Notes: a model not told the origin generated them from the sequence alone. DNA of 64,000 nt from Rhodoferax sp. (GCF_030697375.1 NZ_JAUYQD010000022.1:124001-188000), one strand, 5' to 3'; positions 44,557 to 54,328 are shown, counted from the stretch's first letter. Translations and numbers: made by a program.

Positions 44557-45363
44557 TCAGTTGAGTTCGTTTCGATAGTAGTGTTTGTCCGTGAGGTACA
44601 GGCCGCGTCGCATTTCCATGGGGAGGTCGCTGTAAGTGTAGGCGATGCGTTCCACACTGAGCAGTGGCGTTTGGGCGCTGGCTCTCAGCAAAGTGCATTG
44701 CTCTTCATCGGGCAATACGGCGCGTATTTTTTCCTCGGCGCGCACCATGCGCACACCAAATTCGGTCTCAAAAAGTCCGTACATCGGGCCGTTGTAATCC
44801 GCCAGCCGTTCCGCAGTGAGTCCCTTGAATGGGGAGCCGGGGAGCCAGATGTCTTCCAAAATCGTGGGAATGGAGGCGAAAGAAAGAATGCGGCGAACTT
44901 GCAAAACTGCATCGCCCGAGCGCAGCGCCAGTGCGCGCGCGACGTCGGCGCTTGCGCGTGTGCGCTTGCAATCGATGATGTGCCGTTGTGCCGGGCCCTC
45001 GCTGTTGGGGTCGCCGTTGTCGGGCAGCAGCTTGAGGAACCGGTATTGGATGTGGTGTTCCGCGTGCGTGGCAACGAAGGTGCCTTTGCCTTGGCGTCGG
45101 ACCAGCAGATTTTCTGCCGCCAACTCGTCAATCGCCTTGCGAACAGTGCCTTGACTGACTTTGTACCGGGCGGCGAGATCGACTTCACTGGGAATGGCCG
45201 AACTGGGCTTCCACTCGCCGGATTGCAGGCTTTGCAGTATCAGGACCTTGATTTGCTGGTACAGGGGGCTGAATGCGGGGGTCGGGGAGGCAGACGAGAC
45301 CAGCCCCGGGTGAGCAGTCGTCGTGGACGGGCTGTCGCTTGATGGGGGTGGCGTTGCGTTCAT
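44557..45363 (-). CDS. GntR-family (HutC/UTRA) transcriptional regulator
   Basis: 268 residues from the ATG at 45363; an ATG at 45417 would add 18 residues but starts two bases from a palindromic operator, so the shorter form is preferred. The N-terminal winged helix reads LYQQIKVLILQSLQSGEWKP, PSEVDLAARYKVSQGTVRKA and LVRRQGKGTFVATHAEH. The C-terminal UTRA ligand domain includes PTILEDIWLPGSPFKGL and SVERIAYTYSDLPMEMRRGL. Placed between sdhC and mdh, it probably senses a TCA-related metabolite and controls these operons (inference). Confidence 0.87.
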   Translation of the reverse strand: MNATPPPSSDSPSTTTAHPGLVSSASPTPAFSPLYQQIKVLILQSLQSGEWKPSSAIPSEVDLAARYKVSQGTVRKAIDELAAENLLVRRQGKGTFVATHAEHHIQYRFLKLLPDNGDPNSEGPAQRHIIDCKRTRASADVARALALRSGDAVLQVRRILSFASIPTILEDIWLPGSPFKGLTAERLADYNGPMYGLFETEFGVRMVRAEEKIRAVLPDEEQCTLLRASAQTPLLSVERIAYTYSDLPMEMRRGLYLTDKHYYRNELN

Positions 45364-45418
45364 GGAAAAGGCTTTGGGAGTCAGCTTGGAGTCAGTCTCG
45401 AATTTAGGGTCAATCATA

Positions 45419-45478
45419 TCTTATATAAGACATAAGACAAGTTGACTTGGCGACGAATTCGAGGGTAAACTCGTCGCC
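45419..45478. promoter_or_regulatory. gntR-mdh divergent control region
   Basis: A perfect palindrome TCTTATATAAGA (45419-45430) is followed by a repeat half-site CATAAGAC. Just downstream is a candidate mdh promoter, TTGACT (45442-45447) - 18 bp - TAAACT (45466-45471). The spacer and -10 lie inside an inverted repeat GGCGACGA (45449-45456) / TCGTCGCC (45471-45478). Position suggests GntR binding beside or over the -35 box. Confidence 0.6.
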
Positions 45479-45553
45479 ATTCTGTAGGGCTCAACCGTTT
45501 TGCTTGGGTTCCTGGGCAGTAGCCGTTTTCATAACCTTCCTGGAGTTTTTACC

Positions 45554-46540
45554 ATGAGCAAGAAGCCCGTCCGCGTTGCCGTTACCGGTGCAGCAGGTCA
45601 AATTGGATACGCAATTTTGTTTCGCATCGCCTCCGGCGAAATGTTGGGCAAAGATCAGCCTGTGGTGCTGAGCCTGTTGGAAGTTCCTTTTGAGAAAGCC
45701 CAGCAAGCGCTGCAAGGCGTGATCATGGAATTGCAAGACTGCGCTTTCCCCTTGTTGGTGGGTATTGAGGCGCACAGCGACCCCATGACCGCATTCAAGG
45801 ATGTGGACTACGCCTTGTTGATCGGCTCGCGTCCCCGCGGTCCTGGCATGGAGCGCGCTGAGTTGCTCGCCGTCAATGCTGAAATTTTCACAGCCCAAGG
45901 CAAGGCACTGAACGCCGTCGCCAGCCGCAACGTCAAAGTGCTGGTCGTCGGCAACCCCGCCAACACCAACGCCTACATTGCCATGAAGAGCGCCCCCGAT
46001 CTGCCACGCAAGAACTTCACCGCCATGCTGCGCCTGGACCACAACCGTGCGTTGAGCCAACTGGCTGAGAAGACCGGCAAGGCCGTGGCGGATATCGAAA
46101 AAATGACGGTGTGGGGCAACCACTCGCCCACCATGTACGCTGATTACCGCTTTGCCACCATCAACGGCGCCAGTGTCAAGGACATGATCAATGACCAGGA
46201 ATGGAATGCCAACGTGTTTCTGCCCACCGTCGGCAAGCGCGGCGCGGCCATCATTGCGGCGCGTGGCGTGTCGTCGGCAGCGTCTGCTGCCAACGCGGCC
46301 ATTGACCACATGCACGATTGGGCGCTGGGCACCAACGGCAAGTGGGTCACCATGGGTATTCCATCGGACGGCCAATACGGCATCCCCAAAGACACCGTGT
46401 TCGGCTTTGCCGTGACCTGCGAAGACGGCGAATACACCGTGGTGCAAGACCTGCCAGTGGATGCGTTCAGCCAGGAATGCATCAACAAGACCCTGAAAGA
46501 GTTGCAAGACGAGCAAGCTGGCGTCGCCCACCTGCTGTAA
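45554..46540 (+). CDS. mdh: Malate dehydrogenase
   Basis: 328 residues from the ATG at 45554 ([20 protein letters not shown]), preceded by a CCTGGAG ribosome-binding site; upstream frame extension lacks similarity. The Rossmann start, [18 protein letters not shown] (substrate loop with arginines), [13 protein letters not shown] and the catalytic His in [11 protein letters not shown] identify the NAD-dependent MDH of the long bacterial type. It interconverts malate and oxaloacetate. Divergent from gntR-sdh. Confidence 0.97.
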   Translation: MSKKPVRVAVTGAAGQIGYAILFRIASGEMLGKDQPVVLSLLEVPFEKAQQALQGVIMELQDCAFPLLVGIEAHSDPMTAFKDVDYALLIGSRPRGPGMERAELLAVNAEIFTAQGKALNAVASRNVKVLVVGNPANTNAYIAMKSAPDLPRKNFTAMLRLDHNRALSQLAEKTGKAVADIEKMTVWGNHSPTMYADYRFATINGASVKDMINDQEWNANVFLPTVGKRGAAIIAARGVSSAASAANAAIDHMHDWALGTNGKWVTMGIPSDGQYGIPKDTVFGFAVTCEDGEYTVVQDLPVDAFSQECINKTLKELQDEQAGVAHLL

Positions 46541-46579
46541 TCGAGCCAGTTGTGCGCAGCGCTGGGCCGTCCCAAGCAA

Positions 46580-46645
46580 GCACAGCCCCCTTGGGGGGCA
46601 GCGCAGCACATGCAATGGCAAGCGTGGGGGCTGTGCACCCCCGCG
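46580..46645. repeat. Repeat B, copy 2, in the mdh/citE-like gap
   Basis: CACAGCCCCCTTGGGGGGCA, then GGCAAGCGTGGGGG and CTGTGCACC. Arms GCACAGCCCCC and GGGGGCTGTGC form an 11-bp perfect inverted repeat. The element contains the likely start codon of the next gene. Confidence 0.75.
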
Positions 46646-47703
46646 AAGTTCTTCTCGGCGCCCAGGGTGCAGCAGACTGCTTGCCAGTCTGTGACCACTA
46701 CAGCGGCGTGGAGGCGCGGATGGTCAAAAGCCTGCAACTGCAGGCTGAAATGATGGAAGAGTTCGGCGCTTGCGTGTTTGACGTGACGCTGGACTGCGAA
46801 GATGGTGCCCCCGTGGGTGGCGAAAAAGACCAGGCAAATACGGTCGTAGCCCTTGCCAATAGTGCGCAAGCAGCTCCTGAATTAATAGCAAAAACAGTTC
46901 TTCGCCGCGTGGGAGTCCGACTCCATGCGGTGGATCACCCGGCATTTGAATCGGATGTGGAGATCGTGGTTGGCGGTGCCGCACAGTCCCTGAGTTACAT
47001 CATGGTTCCCAAAGTGGAATCCGTTGCCGATGTGGATCGCGCCGTGGCTGCGCTGGACGCTGCTGTGCGCCCGGGCCAGCGGCCCACACCCTTGCCTTTG
47101 CATGTGCTGATCGAGTCCCCGGCCGCTGTGCATCGGGCCTTTGATATTGCGGCACATCCCAGAGTGCAGTCGGTGAGTTTTGGTCTCATGGATTTTGTGT
47201 CGGCCCACGGTGGTGCGATTCCCTCTTCGGCGATGGGCGTTCGTGCGGCGAACGATGCGCAGACGCTGGACCAGTTTCACCATCCCTTGGTATTGCGGGC
47301 CAAGGTGGAGATTGCCAGTGCCTGCCACGCCTACGGAAAGGTTCCTTCGCATTGCGTGGTCACCGAATTTCGTGATGTAGTGGCACTGGAGATGGCGGCC
47401 CGGACGGCAGCCCAGGCGCTGGGGTACACCCGGATGTGGAGTATCCATCCCAGCCAGATTCGCCCTATTTTGCAAGCGTTTTCACCCTCTGTGGAAGAGG
47501 TGGAGTTGGCTGCCAGCATTGTGGTGCGGGCGGTCGAACAAGACTGGGCACCCATTTCGTTCGACGGCAAGCTGCATGACCGCGCCAGTTTTCGGTACTT
47601 TTGGCAGGTGCTGGAGCGTGCGCACCAAACGGGGTGTGTTCTGCCAGAATCCGTGGGCGTCTATTTCGCGACGTCCCCCATTGAAGTAGGAGTGTCACCA
47701 TGA
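46615..47703 (+). CDS. CitE-like HpcH/HpaI-family CoA-ester lyase
   Basis: 362 residues from the ATG at 46615. The start is uncertain because it lies in repeat B; the family core begins at [20 protein letters not shown]. Motifs fit CitE/malyl-CoA-lyase-like proteins: [89 protein letters not shown] role near the TCA/glyoxylate pathway is suggested by mdh and acnB as neighbours. Residues from about TVVALANS to ELIAKT are encoded by an antisense repeat A copy. The stop overlaps the next gene by four bases. Confidence 0.85.
   Translation: MASVGAVHPREVLLGAQGAADCLPVCDHYSGVEARMVKSLQLQAEMMEEFGACVFDVTLDCEDGAPVGGEKDQANTVVALANSAQAAPELIAKTVLRRVGVRLHAVDHPAFESDVEIVVGGAAQSLSYIMVPKVESVADVDRAVAALDAAVRPGQRPTPLPLHVLIESPAAVHRAFDIAAHPRVQSVSFGLMDFVSAHGGAIPSSAMGVRAANDAQTLDQFHHPLVLRAKVEIASACHAYGKVPSHCVVTEFRDVVALEMAARTAAQALGYTRMWSIHPSQIRPILQAFSPSVEEVELAASIVVRAVEQDWAPISFDGKLHDRASFRYFWQVLERAHQTGCVLPESVGVYFATSPIEVGVSP
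46835..46895 (-). repeat. Repeat A, copy 10, inside the citE-like gene
   Basis: The complement reads GTTTTTGCTATTAATTCAGG, AGCTGCTTGCGCACTATTGG, AAGGGCTACGACC, GTATTTG: a near-perfect repeat A copy lying in antisense within the coding frame, with no stop introduced. Confidence 0.9.
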
Positions 47704-48284
47704 TGAAATTATTGCTGTTGGGCTTGTTGATGGGGGCATCGCTTCCGTTGCTGGCGCAGACCGTGCCATCGCAAGCTCGGCCTGCCGTTAAAGCGGCTGG
47801 TGCCCATCCTGCAGCGAAGTCAGCGCGCAAGGTGGTGGCTGTGCCGCACATGATTGTGCCTGTGGCCTTGTCCGCAGAGCAGCTGGCCGTTGCGGACAAG
47901 GTCGTGCTGGGCAAGATCCCCTGTGAACTGGCGACGCAGGTCACCATTTCCGCGGATGGCCGCACTGCGGGGCGCTTCGTGTTGGAGATTGGACGGGAGA
48001 AGCATTGGATGGAACCCGTGCCCACCAGCACGGGGGCGGTACGCCTTGAGGACGCTAAATCGGGTGCCGTGTGGCTGCAACTGGCCAACAAATCGATGCT
48101 GATGAACCAAAAACTGGGAAAACGCATGGCCGATGCCTGCATGAACGCTGACCAAGTGCGGGTGGCGGAGGCGATGGAGCGTTCGCATGCGCCCAATTTG
48201 CTGGATGCCCCGCGTGTGGAGGTTGCGACGCCGGAGTCGGGCAAGGACGGAATTCCGCGTGCCTTGGCATCTGCTACGAATTAG
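47700..48284 (+). CDS. Hypothetical exported protein
   Basis: 194 residues with a Sec signal peptide ([20 protein letters not shown], cleavage after LLA). The mature part has an Ala/Lys-rich linker, then a compact domain with a cysteine pair (GKIPCELATQ, MADACMNADQVRVAEA). No family named with confidence; similar periplasmic proteins are found beside acnB in this bacterial group (recall). Its start overlaps the lyase gene (ATGATGA). The last codons, ASATN and the TAG stop, come from repeat A copy 11. Confidence 0.75.
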   Translation: MMKLLLLGLLMGASLPLLAQTVPSQARPAVKAAGAHPAAKSARKVVAVPHMIVPVALSAEQLAVADKVVLGKIPCELATQVTISADGRTAGRFVLEIGREKHWMEPVPTSTGAVRLEDAKSGAVWLQLANKSMLMNQKLGKRMADACMNADQVRVAEAMERSHAPNLLDAPRVEVATPESGKDGIPRALASATN

Positions 48285-48327
48285 ATAGCTGGTTACGCCC
48301 TGTTTATAAGGGCTAGACCATTTTTTT
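48270..48327 (+). repeat. Repeat A, copy 11, at the 3' end of the exported-protein gene
   Basis: TCTGCTACGAATTAG, ATAGCTGGTTACGCCC, AAGGGCTAGACC, ATTTTTTT. The gene terminates at the TAG within the left arm; the acnB ribosome-binding site starts ~10 bp after the repeat. Confidence 0.85.
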
Positions 48328-48350
48328 ATTGTTAAAAAGGAGTGAATACC

Positions 48351-50948
48351 GTGTTGCAAACCTACCGTGAACATGTGGCCCAACGCGCCGCATTGGGCAT
48401 CCCACCGTTGCCGCTGTCTGCCAAGCAAACCGGGGATTTGATTGAACTGCTCAAAAACCCGCCCCAAGGCGAAGAGTCCACCTTGGTGGACTTGATCACA
48501 CACCGTGTACCGGCGGGTGTAGATGATGCTGCCAAGGTCAAGGCCAGCTACCTGGCTGCGGTGGCACACGGTACCGAAAAGTGCCCTCTGATCAGCCGCG
48601 AAAAAGCCACTGAACTCCTGGGCACCATGCTCGGTGGCTACAACATCAGCCCGCTGGTGGATTTGCTCGACGACGCGACCGTAGCCGAAGTGGCTGCCAA
48701 TGGTTTGAAGAAAACCCTGTTGATGTTCGACCAGTTCCATGATGTCAAGGAAAAGGCCGACAAGGGCAATGCACAAGCCAAAGCCGTGCTGCAAAGCTGG
48801 GCCGACGCCGAGTGGTTTACGTCACGCCCTGAAGTGCCCGCGTCGATCACTCTCACCGTGTTCAAAGTCGAAGGCGAAATCAACACCGACGACCTGTCGC
48901 CCGCACCCGATGCCTTCAGCCGTCCCGACATCCCGATGCACGCCTTGGCGATGCACAAGAATGCGCGTCCTGGCATCGTTCCAGAAGAAGACGGCAAGCG
49001 CGGCCCCGTCAAGTTCTTTGATGAACTCAAAGCCAAGGGCAATCTGGTGGCCTATGTCGGCGACGTGGTCGGTACCGGCTCTTCGCGCAAATCTGCGACC
49101 AACTCCGTGCTGTGGTTCACCGGCGAAGACATTCCTTTCGTGCCGAACAAGCGCTTTGGTGGTGTCTGCCTGGGTGGCAAGATTGCCCCGATTTTCTACA
49201 ACACCATGGAAGACTCGGGCGCCCTGCCGATCGAGTTGGACGTGGCCCAAATGAACATGGGTGACGTGGTCGAGTTGCGTCCCTATGACGGCAAAGCATT
49301 GAAAGATGGCAAGGTCATTGCCGAGTTCACCGTCAAGAGCGACGTGCTGTTCGACGAAGTGCGCGCCGGTGGCCGTATTCCCCTGATCATTGGCCGTGGC
49401 CTGACCGCCAAGGCGCGCGAAGCCCTGGGCCTGCCCGTGAGCACGCTGTTCCGTTTGCCACAAAACCCAGCAGACACCAAAAAAGGCTTCACGCTGGCGC
49501 AAAAAATGGTCGGTCGCGCTTGCGGTTTGCCAGAAGGCCAGGGCGTTCGCCCCGGTACCTACTGTGAACCCAAAATGACCAGCGTCGGTTCACAAGACAC
49601 CACCGGCCCCATGACCCGCGACGAGCTGAAAGACTTGGCTTGCCTGGGCTTCAGTGCTGACCTGGTGATGCAATCGTTCTGCCACACGGCGGCGTACCCC
49701 AAGCCCGTGGACGTGAAGATGCACCACGAGCTGCCTGAGTTCATGAGCACCCGTGGCGGCGTGCCCTTGCGTCCGGGCGACGGCATCATCCACAGCTGGT
49801 TGAACCGCATGTTGTTGCCCGATACCGTGGGTACTGGTGGCGACAGCCACACCCGTTTCCCCATCGGCATCAGCTTCCCCGCGGGTTCCGGTTTGGTCGC
49901 TTTCGGTGCTGCCACCGGCGTGATGCCTTTGGACATGCCTGAGAGCGTGCTGGTGCGTTTCAAAGGCAAGATGCAGCCCGGCATCACCTTGCGTGATCTG
50001 GTCAATGCCATTCCCTTGTATGCCATCAAGGCAGGCATGCTGACCGTGGCCAAGCAGGGCAAGAAGAATATTTTCTCGGGCCGTATTCTGGAAATCGAAG
50101 GTTTGCCAGACCTCAAGGTCGAACAGGCTTTTGAGTTGAGCGACGCCTCCGCTGAGCGCAGCGCCGGTGGTTGCACCGTGCACCTGAACAAAGAGCCGAT
50201 CATCGAGTACATCAACAGCAACATCACGATGCTGAAGTGGATGATTGCCGAGGGTTACTCCGACGTGCGCACCATCAACCGCCGTATCAAGGCGATGGAA
50301 GCCTGGCTGGCTGATCCTCAGTTGCTCAAGGGCGATGCCGATGCCGAATACGCCGCCGTCATCGAAATTGACCTCGCAGATATCGTGGAACCTATCGTGG
50401 CCTGCCCGAACGACCCGGACGATGTGAAAACCCTGGCCGACGTGGCTGGTGCCAAGATCGACGAAGTGTTCATCGGTTCTTGCATGACCAACATTGGCCA
50501 CTTCCGCGCTGCTTCCAAGCTCTTGGAAAACAAACGTGATATTCCGGTCAAACTCTGGATGGCGCCTCCCACCAAGATGGATGCCAAGCAGTTGAGCGAA
50601 GAAGGCCACTATGGCGTGTTGGGCTCGGCCGGTGCGCGCATGGAAATGCCGGGTTGCAGCTTGTGCATGGGCAACCAGGCGCAGGTGAAAGAGGGCGCTA
50701 CCGTGTTCTCGACGTCTACCCGTAACTTCCCGAACCGTCTGGGCAAGAACAGCTATGTGTACCTGGGCAGCGCCGAACTGGCCGCCATTTGCTCCAAGCT
50801 GGGCCGCATCCCGACCAAAGAAGAGTACATGGCCGATATGGTGGTACTGACGGCTGCCAGCGACAAGGTTTACCAGTACCTGAATTTCGACAAGGTGAAG
50901 GATTACACGGACGCAGCAGCTTCCGTGAAAGAAGGCGCCGCAGCCTGA
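48351..50948 (+). CDS. acnB: Aconitate hydratase B
   Basis: 865 residues from the GTG at 48351 ([20 protein letters not shown]). This start is preferred over the GTG at 48342 because AAGGAG (48336-48341) then has an eight-base spacer instead of none. AcnB features are the N-terminal helical (HEAT-like) domain, the early swivel domain ([35 protein letters not shown]), [19 protein letters not shown], and Fe-S cysteines in [15 protein letters not shown] and [12 protein letters not shown]. Isomerises citrate and isocitrate. A strong terminator follows. Confidence 0.97.
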   Translation: MLQTYREHVAQRAALGIPPLPLSAKQTGDLIELLKNPPQGEESTLVDLITHRVPAGVDDAAKVKASYLAAVAHGTEKCPLISREKATELLGTMLGGYNISPLVDLLDDATVAEVAANGLKKTLLMFDQFHDVKEKADKGNAQAKAVLQSWADAEWFTSRPEVPASITLTVFKVEGEINTDDLSPAPDAFSRPDIPMHALAMHKNARPGIVPEEDGKRGPVKFFDELKAKGNLVAYVGDVVGTGSSRKSATNSVLWFTGEDIPFVPNKRFGGVCLGGKIAPIFYNTMEDSGALPIELDVAQMNMGDVVELRPYDGKALKDGKVIAEFTVKSDVLFDEVRAGGRIPLIIGRGLTAKAREALGLPVSTLFRLPQNPADTKKGFTLAQKMVGRACGLPEGQGVRPGTYCEPKMTSVGSQDTTGPMTRDELKDLACLGFSADLVMQSFCHTAAYPKPVDVKMHHELPEFMSTRGGVPLRPGDGIIHSWLNRMLLPDTVGTGGDSHTRFPIGISFPAGSGLVAFGAATGVMPLDMPESVLVRFKGKMQPGITLRDLVNAIPLYAIKAGMLTVAKQGKKNIFSGRILEIEGLPDLKVEQAFELSDASAERSAGGCTVHLNKEPIIEYINSNITMLKWMIAEGYSDVRTINRRIKAMEAWLADPQLLKGDADAEYAAVIEIDLADIVEPIVACPNDPDDVKTLADVAGAKIDEVFIGSCMTNIGHFRAASKLLENKRDIPVKLWMAPPTKMDAKQLSEEGHYGVLGSAGARMEMPGCSLCMGNQAQVKEGATVFSTSTRNFPNRLGKNSYVYLGSAELAAICSKLGRIPTKEEYMADMVVLTAASDKVYQYLNFDKVKDYTDAAASVKEGAAA

Positions 50949-50992
50949 TTTTCGTACCCTAAAAGCCCAGCATCGGCTGGGACAGCCTCCGT

Positions 50993-51030
50993 AAAACGCC
51001 CCGCAACCCCCCAGTTGCGGGGCGTTTTTT
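50993..51030 (+). terminator. Intrinsic terminator after acnB
   Basis: AAAACGCCCCGCAAC, six-base loop, GTTGCGGGGCG followed by TTTTTT. A smaller CCCAGC-ATC-GGCTGGG hairpin precedes it at about 50966-50981. Confidence 0.92.
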
Positions 51031-51064
51031 CATGGCGCTTGGATGGGGCAGGATAATTGAGCCT

Positions 51065-51433
51065 ATGGCCGCGTTTCAATCTATCCCCTTGTCCCTTCAA
51101 ACCGTATTGCTGTTGTTGGGCAGCAATGTCTTCATGACGTTTGCCTGGTACGGCCATCTGAAAAATCTGGCCACCGCGCCGTGGTACATCGCCGCAGTGG
51201 TGAGTTGGGGCATCGCGCTGTTTGAATACGCCTTGCAGGTGCCCGCCAACCGCATCGGTTTTCAGCAAGCAGGGTTCGGTGTGGGGCAACTCAAAATCAT
51301 GCAGGAAGTGATCACCCTCGCGGTTTTTGTGCCATTCGCCATGGTCTACCTCAAGGAACCCTTCAAGCTGGACTATGTGTGGGCGGCTCTTTGCATGGTG
51401 GGTGCGGTGTATTTTATTTTCCGCAGCGCCTAA
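51065..51433 (+). CDS. DUF486 (DMT-like) small membrane protein
   Basis: 122 residues from the ATG at 51065 (MAAFQSIPLSLQTVLLLLGS). Four membrane helices are seen: LQTVLLLLGSNVFMTFAWYG, WYIAAVVSWGIALFEYALQV, QEVITLAVFVPFAMVYL and YVWAALCMVGAVYFIFRS. The NRIGFQQAGFGVGQLKIMQE stretch is diagnostic of DUF486, related to small drug/metabolite transporters. Function unknown. Confidence 0.9.
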   Translation: MAAFQSIPLSLQTVLLLLGSNVFMTFAWYGHLKNLATAPWYIAAVVSWGIALFEYALQVPANRIGFQQAGFGVGQLKIMQEVITLAVFVPFAMVYLKEPFKLDYVWAALCMVGAVYFIFRSA

Positions 51434-51525
51434 TTGCCGGGATCGTGCGCCCAACAGCGGGCGGTTAAACTCCCGCAGTCTCGATTTTCGTCAAATATTT
51501 GACCTGTCCCCCTGAGGAGTCCTTC

Positions 51526-52173
51526 ATGTTTTTTGGAAAACTGTTGCCGCGCGACGGCAATTTTTTTGAAATGTTCAACCAGCATGCGGACCGAATTGTG
51601 GAGGCAGCCCATGCATTTTCCAAACTGGTGGCCAACTACAGCGACCCCGCCCTGCGCCAAAAATACAACCAGGAGGTTGACAGTGCCGAGCGGGCCGCAG
51701 ATCGGGTGACGCACGATGTGAACAAGGCCATTCACATCACCTTCATCACGCCGATTGATCGGGAGCAGATTCATTCACTGATCAACACCATGGACGATAT
51801 TGCAGACCTGATTCAGGATTCTGCCGAAACCATGGCTCTGTACGACGTGCGCCATATGACCGAGGAGATTGCGCGTCTGACCGATCTGAGTGTGAAGTGC
51901 TGCGAGCGGGTGCGTGACGCTGTAGGCATGCTGGACAAAATTGCCGACCCTGCTACCGCTGAGGCTGCTCTGAAGACCTGTGAAGAGATTGACCGACTGG
52001 AATCGGATGCCGACCGCGTCATGCGAAGCGCCATGAGCAAGCTGTTCCGGGAGGAACCAGACGTGCGCGAAGTGATCAAGCTGAAAGCCATTTACGAATT
52101 GCTGGAGACCATCACGGACAAATGCGAAGACGTGGCCAACGTCATCGAGGGCATCATCCTCGAAAACTCCTGA
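51526..52173 (+). CDS. DUF47 / PhoU-like Pit accessory protein
   Basis: 215 residues from the ATG at 51526, with a GAGGAG ribosome-binding site. All-helical: MFFGKLLPRDGNFFEMFNQH, DRVTHDVNKAIHITFITPID, HSLINTMDDIADLIQDSAET and LKAIYELLETITDKCEDVAN. These acidic metal-binding bundles (DUF47, PhoU fold) are encoded next to Pit transporters and modulate them. pit follows after 15 bp. Confidence 0.93.
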   Translation: MFFGKLLPRDGNFFEMFNQHADRIVEAAHAFSKLVANYSDPALRQKYNQEVDSAERAADRVTHDVNKAIHITFITPIDREQIHSLINTMDDIADLIQDSAETMALYDVRHMTEEIARLTDLSVKCCERVRDAVGMLDKIADPATAEAALKTCEEIDRLESDADRVMRSAMSKLFREEPDVREVIKLKAIYELLETITDKCEDVANVIEGIILENS

Positions 52174-52188
52174 TCCAGGGACTGCAGA

Positions 52189-53199
52189 ATGGCAACCGTA
52201 CAAACGGCTTTGTGGGTGGTGGTGCTGCTGGTGGTGCTTGCCATATTGTTTGATTTTATGAATGGGTTCCACGACGCAGCCAATTCGATTGCAACCGTGG
52301 TATCCACCGGCGTTCTCAAGCCAGGGCAAGCGGTCCTTTTCGCCGCTTTTTTCAATGTGGTGGCGATCATTGTTTTCAATTACACCGTAGCGGCCACGGT
52401 GGGCAAAGGCATCGTACAGCCCGGTGTGGTGGACACCCATGTGGTGTTCGGCGCACTGGTGGGCGCCATTACCTGGAACCTTGTCACTTGGTACTACGGC
52501 ATTCCCAGCAGCTCTTCGCATGCGTTGATTGGTGGCATCGTGGGGGCCGTGATCGCCAAGGCCGGTGTAGGTGTGCTGATATCGGCCGGTATTCTGAAAA
52601 CGGTCGCTTTTATTTTCGTATCCCCTTTGCTGGGGTATGTGCTGGGTTCCTTGATGATGGTGCTGGTGGCTTGGGTATTCAGAGTGACACGGCCACTCAA
52701 AGTGGACAAGTGGTTTCGCCGCCTGCAATTGCTCTCGGCGGGGGCCTACAGTTTGGGGCATGGTGGTAACGATGCACAAAAGACCATCGGCATTATCTGG
52801 ATGCTGCTGATTGCCACAGGGTACGCCAGTGCATCCGATGCTTCTCCGCCGACCTGGGCCGTTGTGAGTTGCTATATGGCGATTGGGGCGGGCACCATGT
52901 TTGGTGGCTGGCGCATCGTCAGAACCATGGGGCAGAAAATTACCAAACTCAAGCCGGTGGGGGGCTTCTGTGCCGAAACTGGTGGTGCGATCACTCTGTT
53001 CGTGGCCACCGCCTTGGGGGTGCCGGTTTCCACCACGCACACCATTACCGGTGCGATTGTGGGGGTGGGTTCGGTCCAACGCCCCAGTGCGGTGCGCTGG
53101 GGCGTTGCGGGCAATATCGTTTGGGCCTGGATTTTTACCATTCCAGCCAGCGCTTTTGTGGCGGCGGTGGCGTATTGGGTTAGTTTGCAGATCTTTTGA
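52189..53199 (+). CDS. pit: Inorganic phosphate transporter, PiT family
   Basis: 336 residues. The family signature occurs in both halves: FDFMNGFHDAANSIATVVST near the N-terminus and LGHGGNDAQKTIGIIWMLL in the middle. About ten membrane segments, with PSSSSHALIGGIVGAVIAKA and the mirrored PVSTTHTITGAIVGVGSVQR. Low-affinity metal-phosphate symporter in the inner membrane, paired with the upstream DUF47 gene. Confidence 0.95.
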   Translation: MATVQTALWVVVLLVVLAILFDFMNGFHDAANSIATVVSTGVLKPGQAVLFAAFFNVVAIIVFNYTVAATVGKGIVQPGVVDTHVVFGALVGAITWNLVTWYYGIPSSSSHALIGGIVGAVIAKAGVGVLISAGILKTVAFIFVSPLLGYVLGSLMMVLVAWVFRVTRPLKVDKWFRRLQLLSAGAYSLGHGGNDAQKTIGIIWMLLIATGYASASDASPPTWAVVSCYMAIGAGTMFGGWRIVRTMGQKITKLKPVGGFCAETGGAITLFVATALGVPVSTTHTITGAIVGVGSVQRPSAVRWGVAGNIVWAWIFTIPASAFVAAVAYWVSLQIF

Positions 53200-53231
53200 C
53201 ACCTGCATGGTGTGCAGGCATGCAACGCCTA

Positions 53232-53678
53232 TTATTGGGTCAGGCTATGGGCTGCTTCCATCTGGTATTCAAAGTAACGCTGGAAGCCGAATGCCAGACT
53301 GGCCATCAAAACGATCGTCCCGATGAAGAGTGATGCGATCACGGCGGCAATGGTGAACCAGTTCGTTTGCCCTGCCAGGGCGTCGTTGGGAAGGTCGGGA
53401 TTGAAGCATTGATTCCACTTTTCCATACCCATGAGTCCGTACACAATGGCGTTGAGAGCGCACCCAGCAATCGTCAAGCCCAGCAAGGGGATCAGTAGCC
53501 AGATCCATGGGTCATCCAAGCCGAACTGCTGGGCGCGCCGCACGCCGTAGAGCCCCAGCAGGCTGGGTATGGGCAGCAACCAGGCAATACGGTCGGACCT
53601 TCCAAAAAGATAGAAACGGTGCAGTCCGAGGGGGCCGCCGATGAAGGTGATCCATGCGGCAAGGGTTTTGTTTTTCAT
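53232..53678 (-). CDS. TM2-domain-like membrane protein
   Basis: 148 residues. The N-terminus KNKTLAAWITFIGGPLGLHR-FYLFG has the glycine-rich turn of TM2 domains. About four membrane helices follow (IAWLLPIPSLLGLYGV, WIWLLIPLLGLTIAGCALNA, WFTIAAVIASLFIGTIVLMA). Function unknown. It is downstream of, and overlaps by four bases, the acetyltransferase gene, and converges with pit. Confidence 0.8.
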   Translation of the reverse strand: MKNKTLAAWITFIGGPLGLHRFYLFGRSDRIAWLLPIPSLLGLYGVRRAQQFGLDDPWIWLLIPLLGLTIAGCALNAIVYGLMGMEKWNQCFNPDLPNDALAGQTNWFTIAAVIASLFIGTIVLMASLAFGFQRYFEYQMEAAHSLTQ

Positions 53679-54208
53679 GTTGCTGACAGTGCGGGAGTGC
53701 TGTTATTGCCCGTGCCAATGGAGCGCTCCATCAGGACAACATCGAGCCAGCGTTCAAACTTCCAACCGCAGGCGGTCAATACGCCGACATGGCTGAAACC
53801 GCAGGACCGATGGACGCCGATAGAGCCGTGGTTGGCCGAATCTCCAATCACCGCAATGAGTTTTCGTACGCCACTGCGTTCGGCCTGGGCCATCAGTTCC
53901 GTCAGAAGTAATCGCCCTAGTCCCCTGCCTGCGGCAGATGGGGCAAGATAAATAGAGTCTTCGGCAGAAAAACGGTAAGCAGGGCGTGGTTTGAACCAAT
54001 TGCAGTAGGCGAAACCCAGCACGCCGCTGGCGTCTTCGATCACCAGGTAGGGAAGCCCCTTGGACAATACATCCGCCCTTCGGGCCGCCATGTCTTCTTC
54101 GGTGGGTGGGGTGGTCTCAAAGGTTCCTGTTCCGTGAACTACATGGTGGGCGTAAATGGCAGTGATGTCGCCGATATCAGTGTCGTTGGCCGGGCGTATT
54201 GTGGTCAT
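53675..54208 (-). CDS. GNAT-family N-acetyltransferase (phosphinothricin-acetyltransferase-like)
   Basis: 177 residues. Typical PAT/YncA pattern: IRPANDTDIGDITAIYAHHV, GTGTFETTPPTEEDMAAR, GVLGFAYCNWFKPRPAYRFS, EDSIYLAPSAAGRGLGRLLL (acetyl-CoA loop) and GIGDSANHGSIGVHRSCGF-like HGSIGVHRSCGFSHVGV. Members acetylate amino groups of small molecules such as phosphinothricin, methionine sulfone or tRNA-derived amino acids; the substrate is undetermined here. Divergent from rpsP. Confidence 0.88.
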   Translation of the reverse strand: MTTIRPANDTDIGDITAIYAHHVVHGTGTFETTPPTEEDMAARRADVLSKGLPYLVIEDASGVLGFAYCNWFKPRPAYRFSAEDSIYLAPSAAGRGLGRLLLTELMAQAERSGVRKLIAVIGDSANHGSIGVHRSCGFSHVGVLTACGWKFERWLDVVLMERSIGTGNNSTPALSAT

Positions 54209-54229
54209 GGGTTGGGTTAACGTTATAAT
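54199..54229 (+). promoter_or_regulatory. Putative rpsP operon promoter
   Basis: A consensus -10 TATAAT lies at 54224-54229, about 100 bp before rpsP. The -35 is weak (TTGTGG at 54199-54204, 19-bp spacing; a 16-bp alternative is TGGTCA). The promoter overlaps the start of the divergent acetyltransferase gene. Confidence 0.55.
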
Positions 54230-54328
54230 GGAGAGCTATTCAAAGTGTCACTGGCCGGGTGGTCAGTTGCGTGTCTCAACTTTGAATTAAATGGTGAGAA
54301 ATACTTCTCGCCACCCAAAGGATAAATC

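Noticed and set aside
51775-53208. A 477-codon minus-strand frame across the DUF47 and pit genes
   Set aside because: Shadow of two well-supported plus-strand genes; the translation is His/Asn-rich without any domain pattern.
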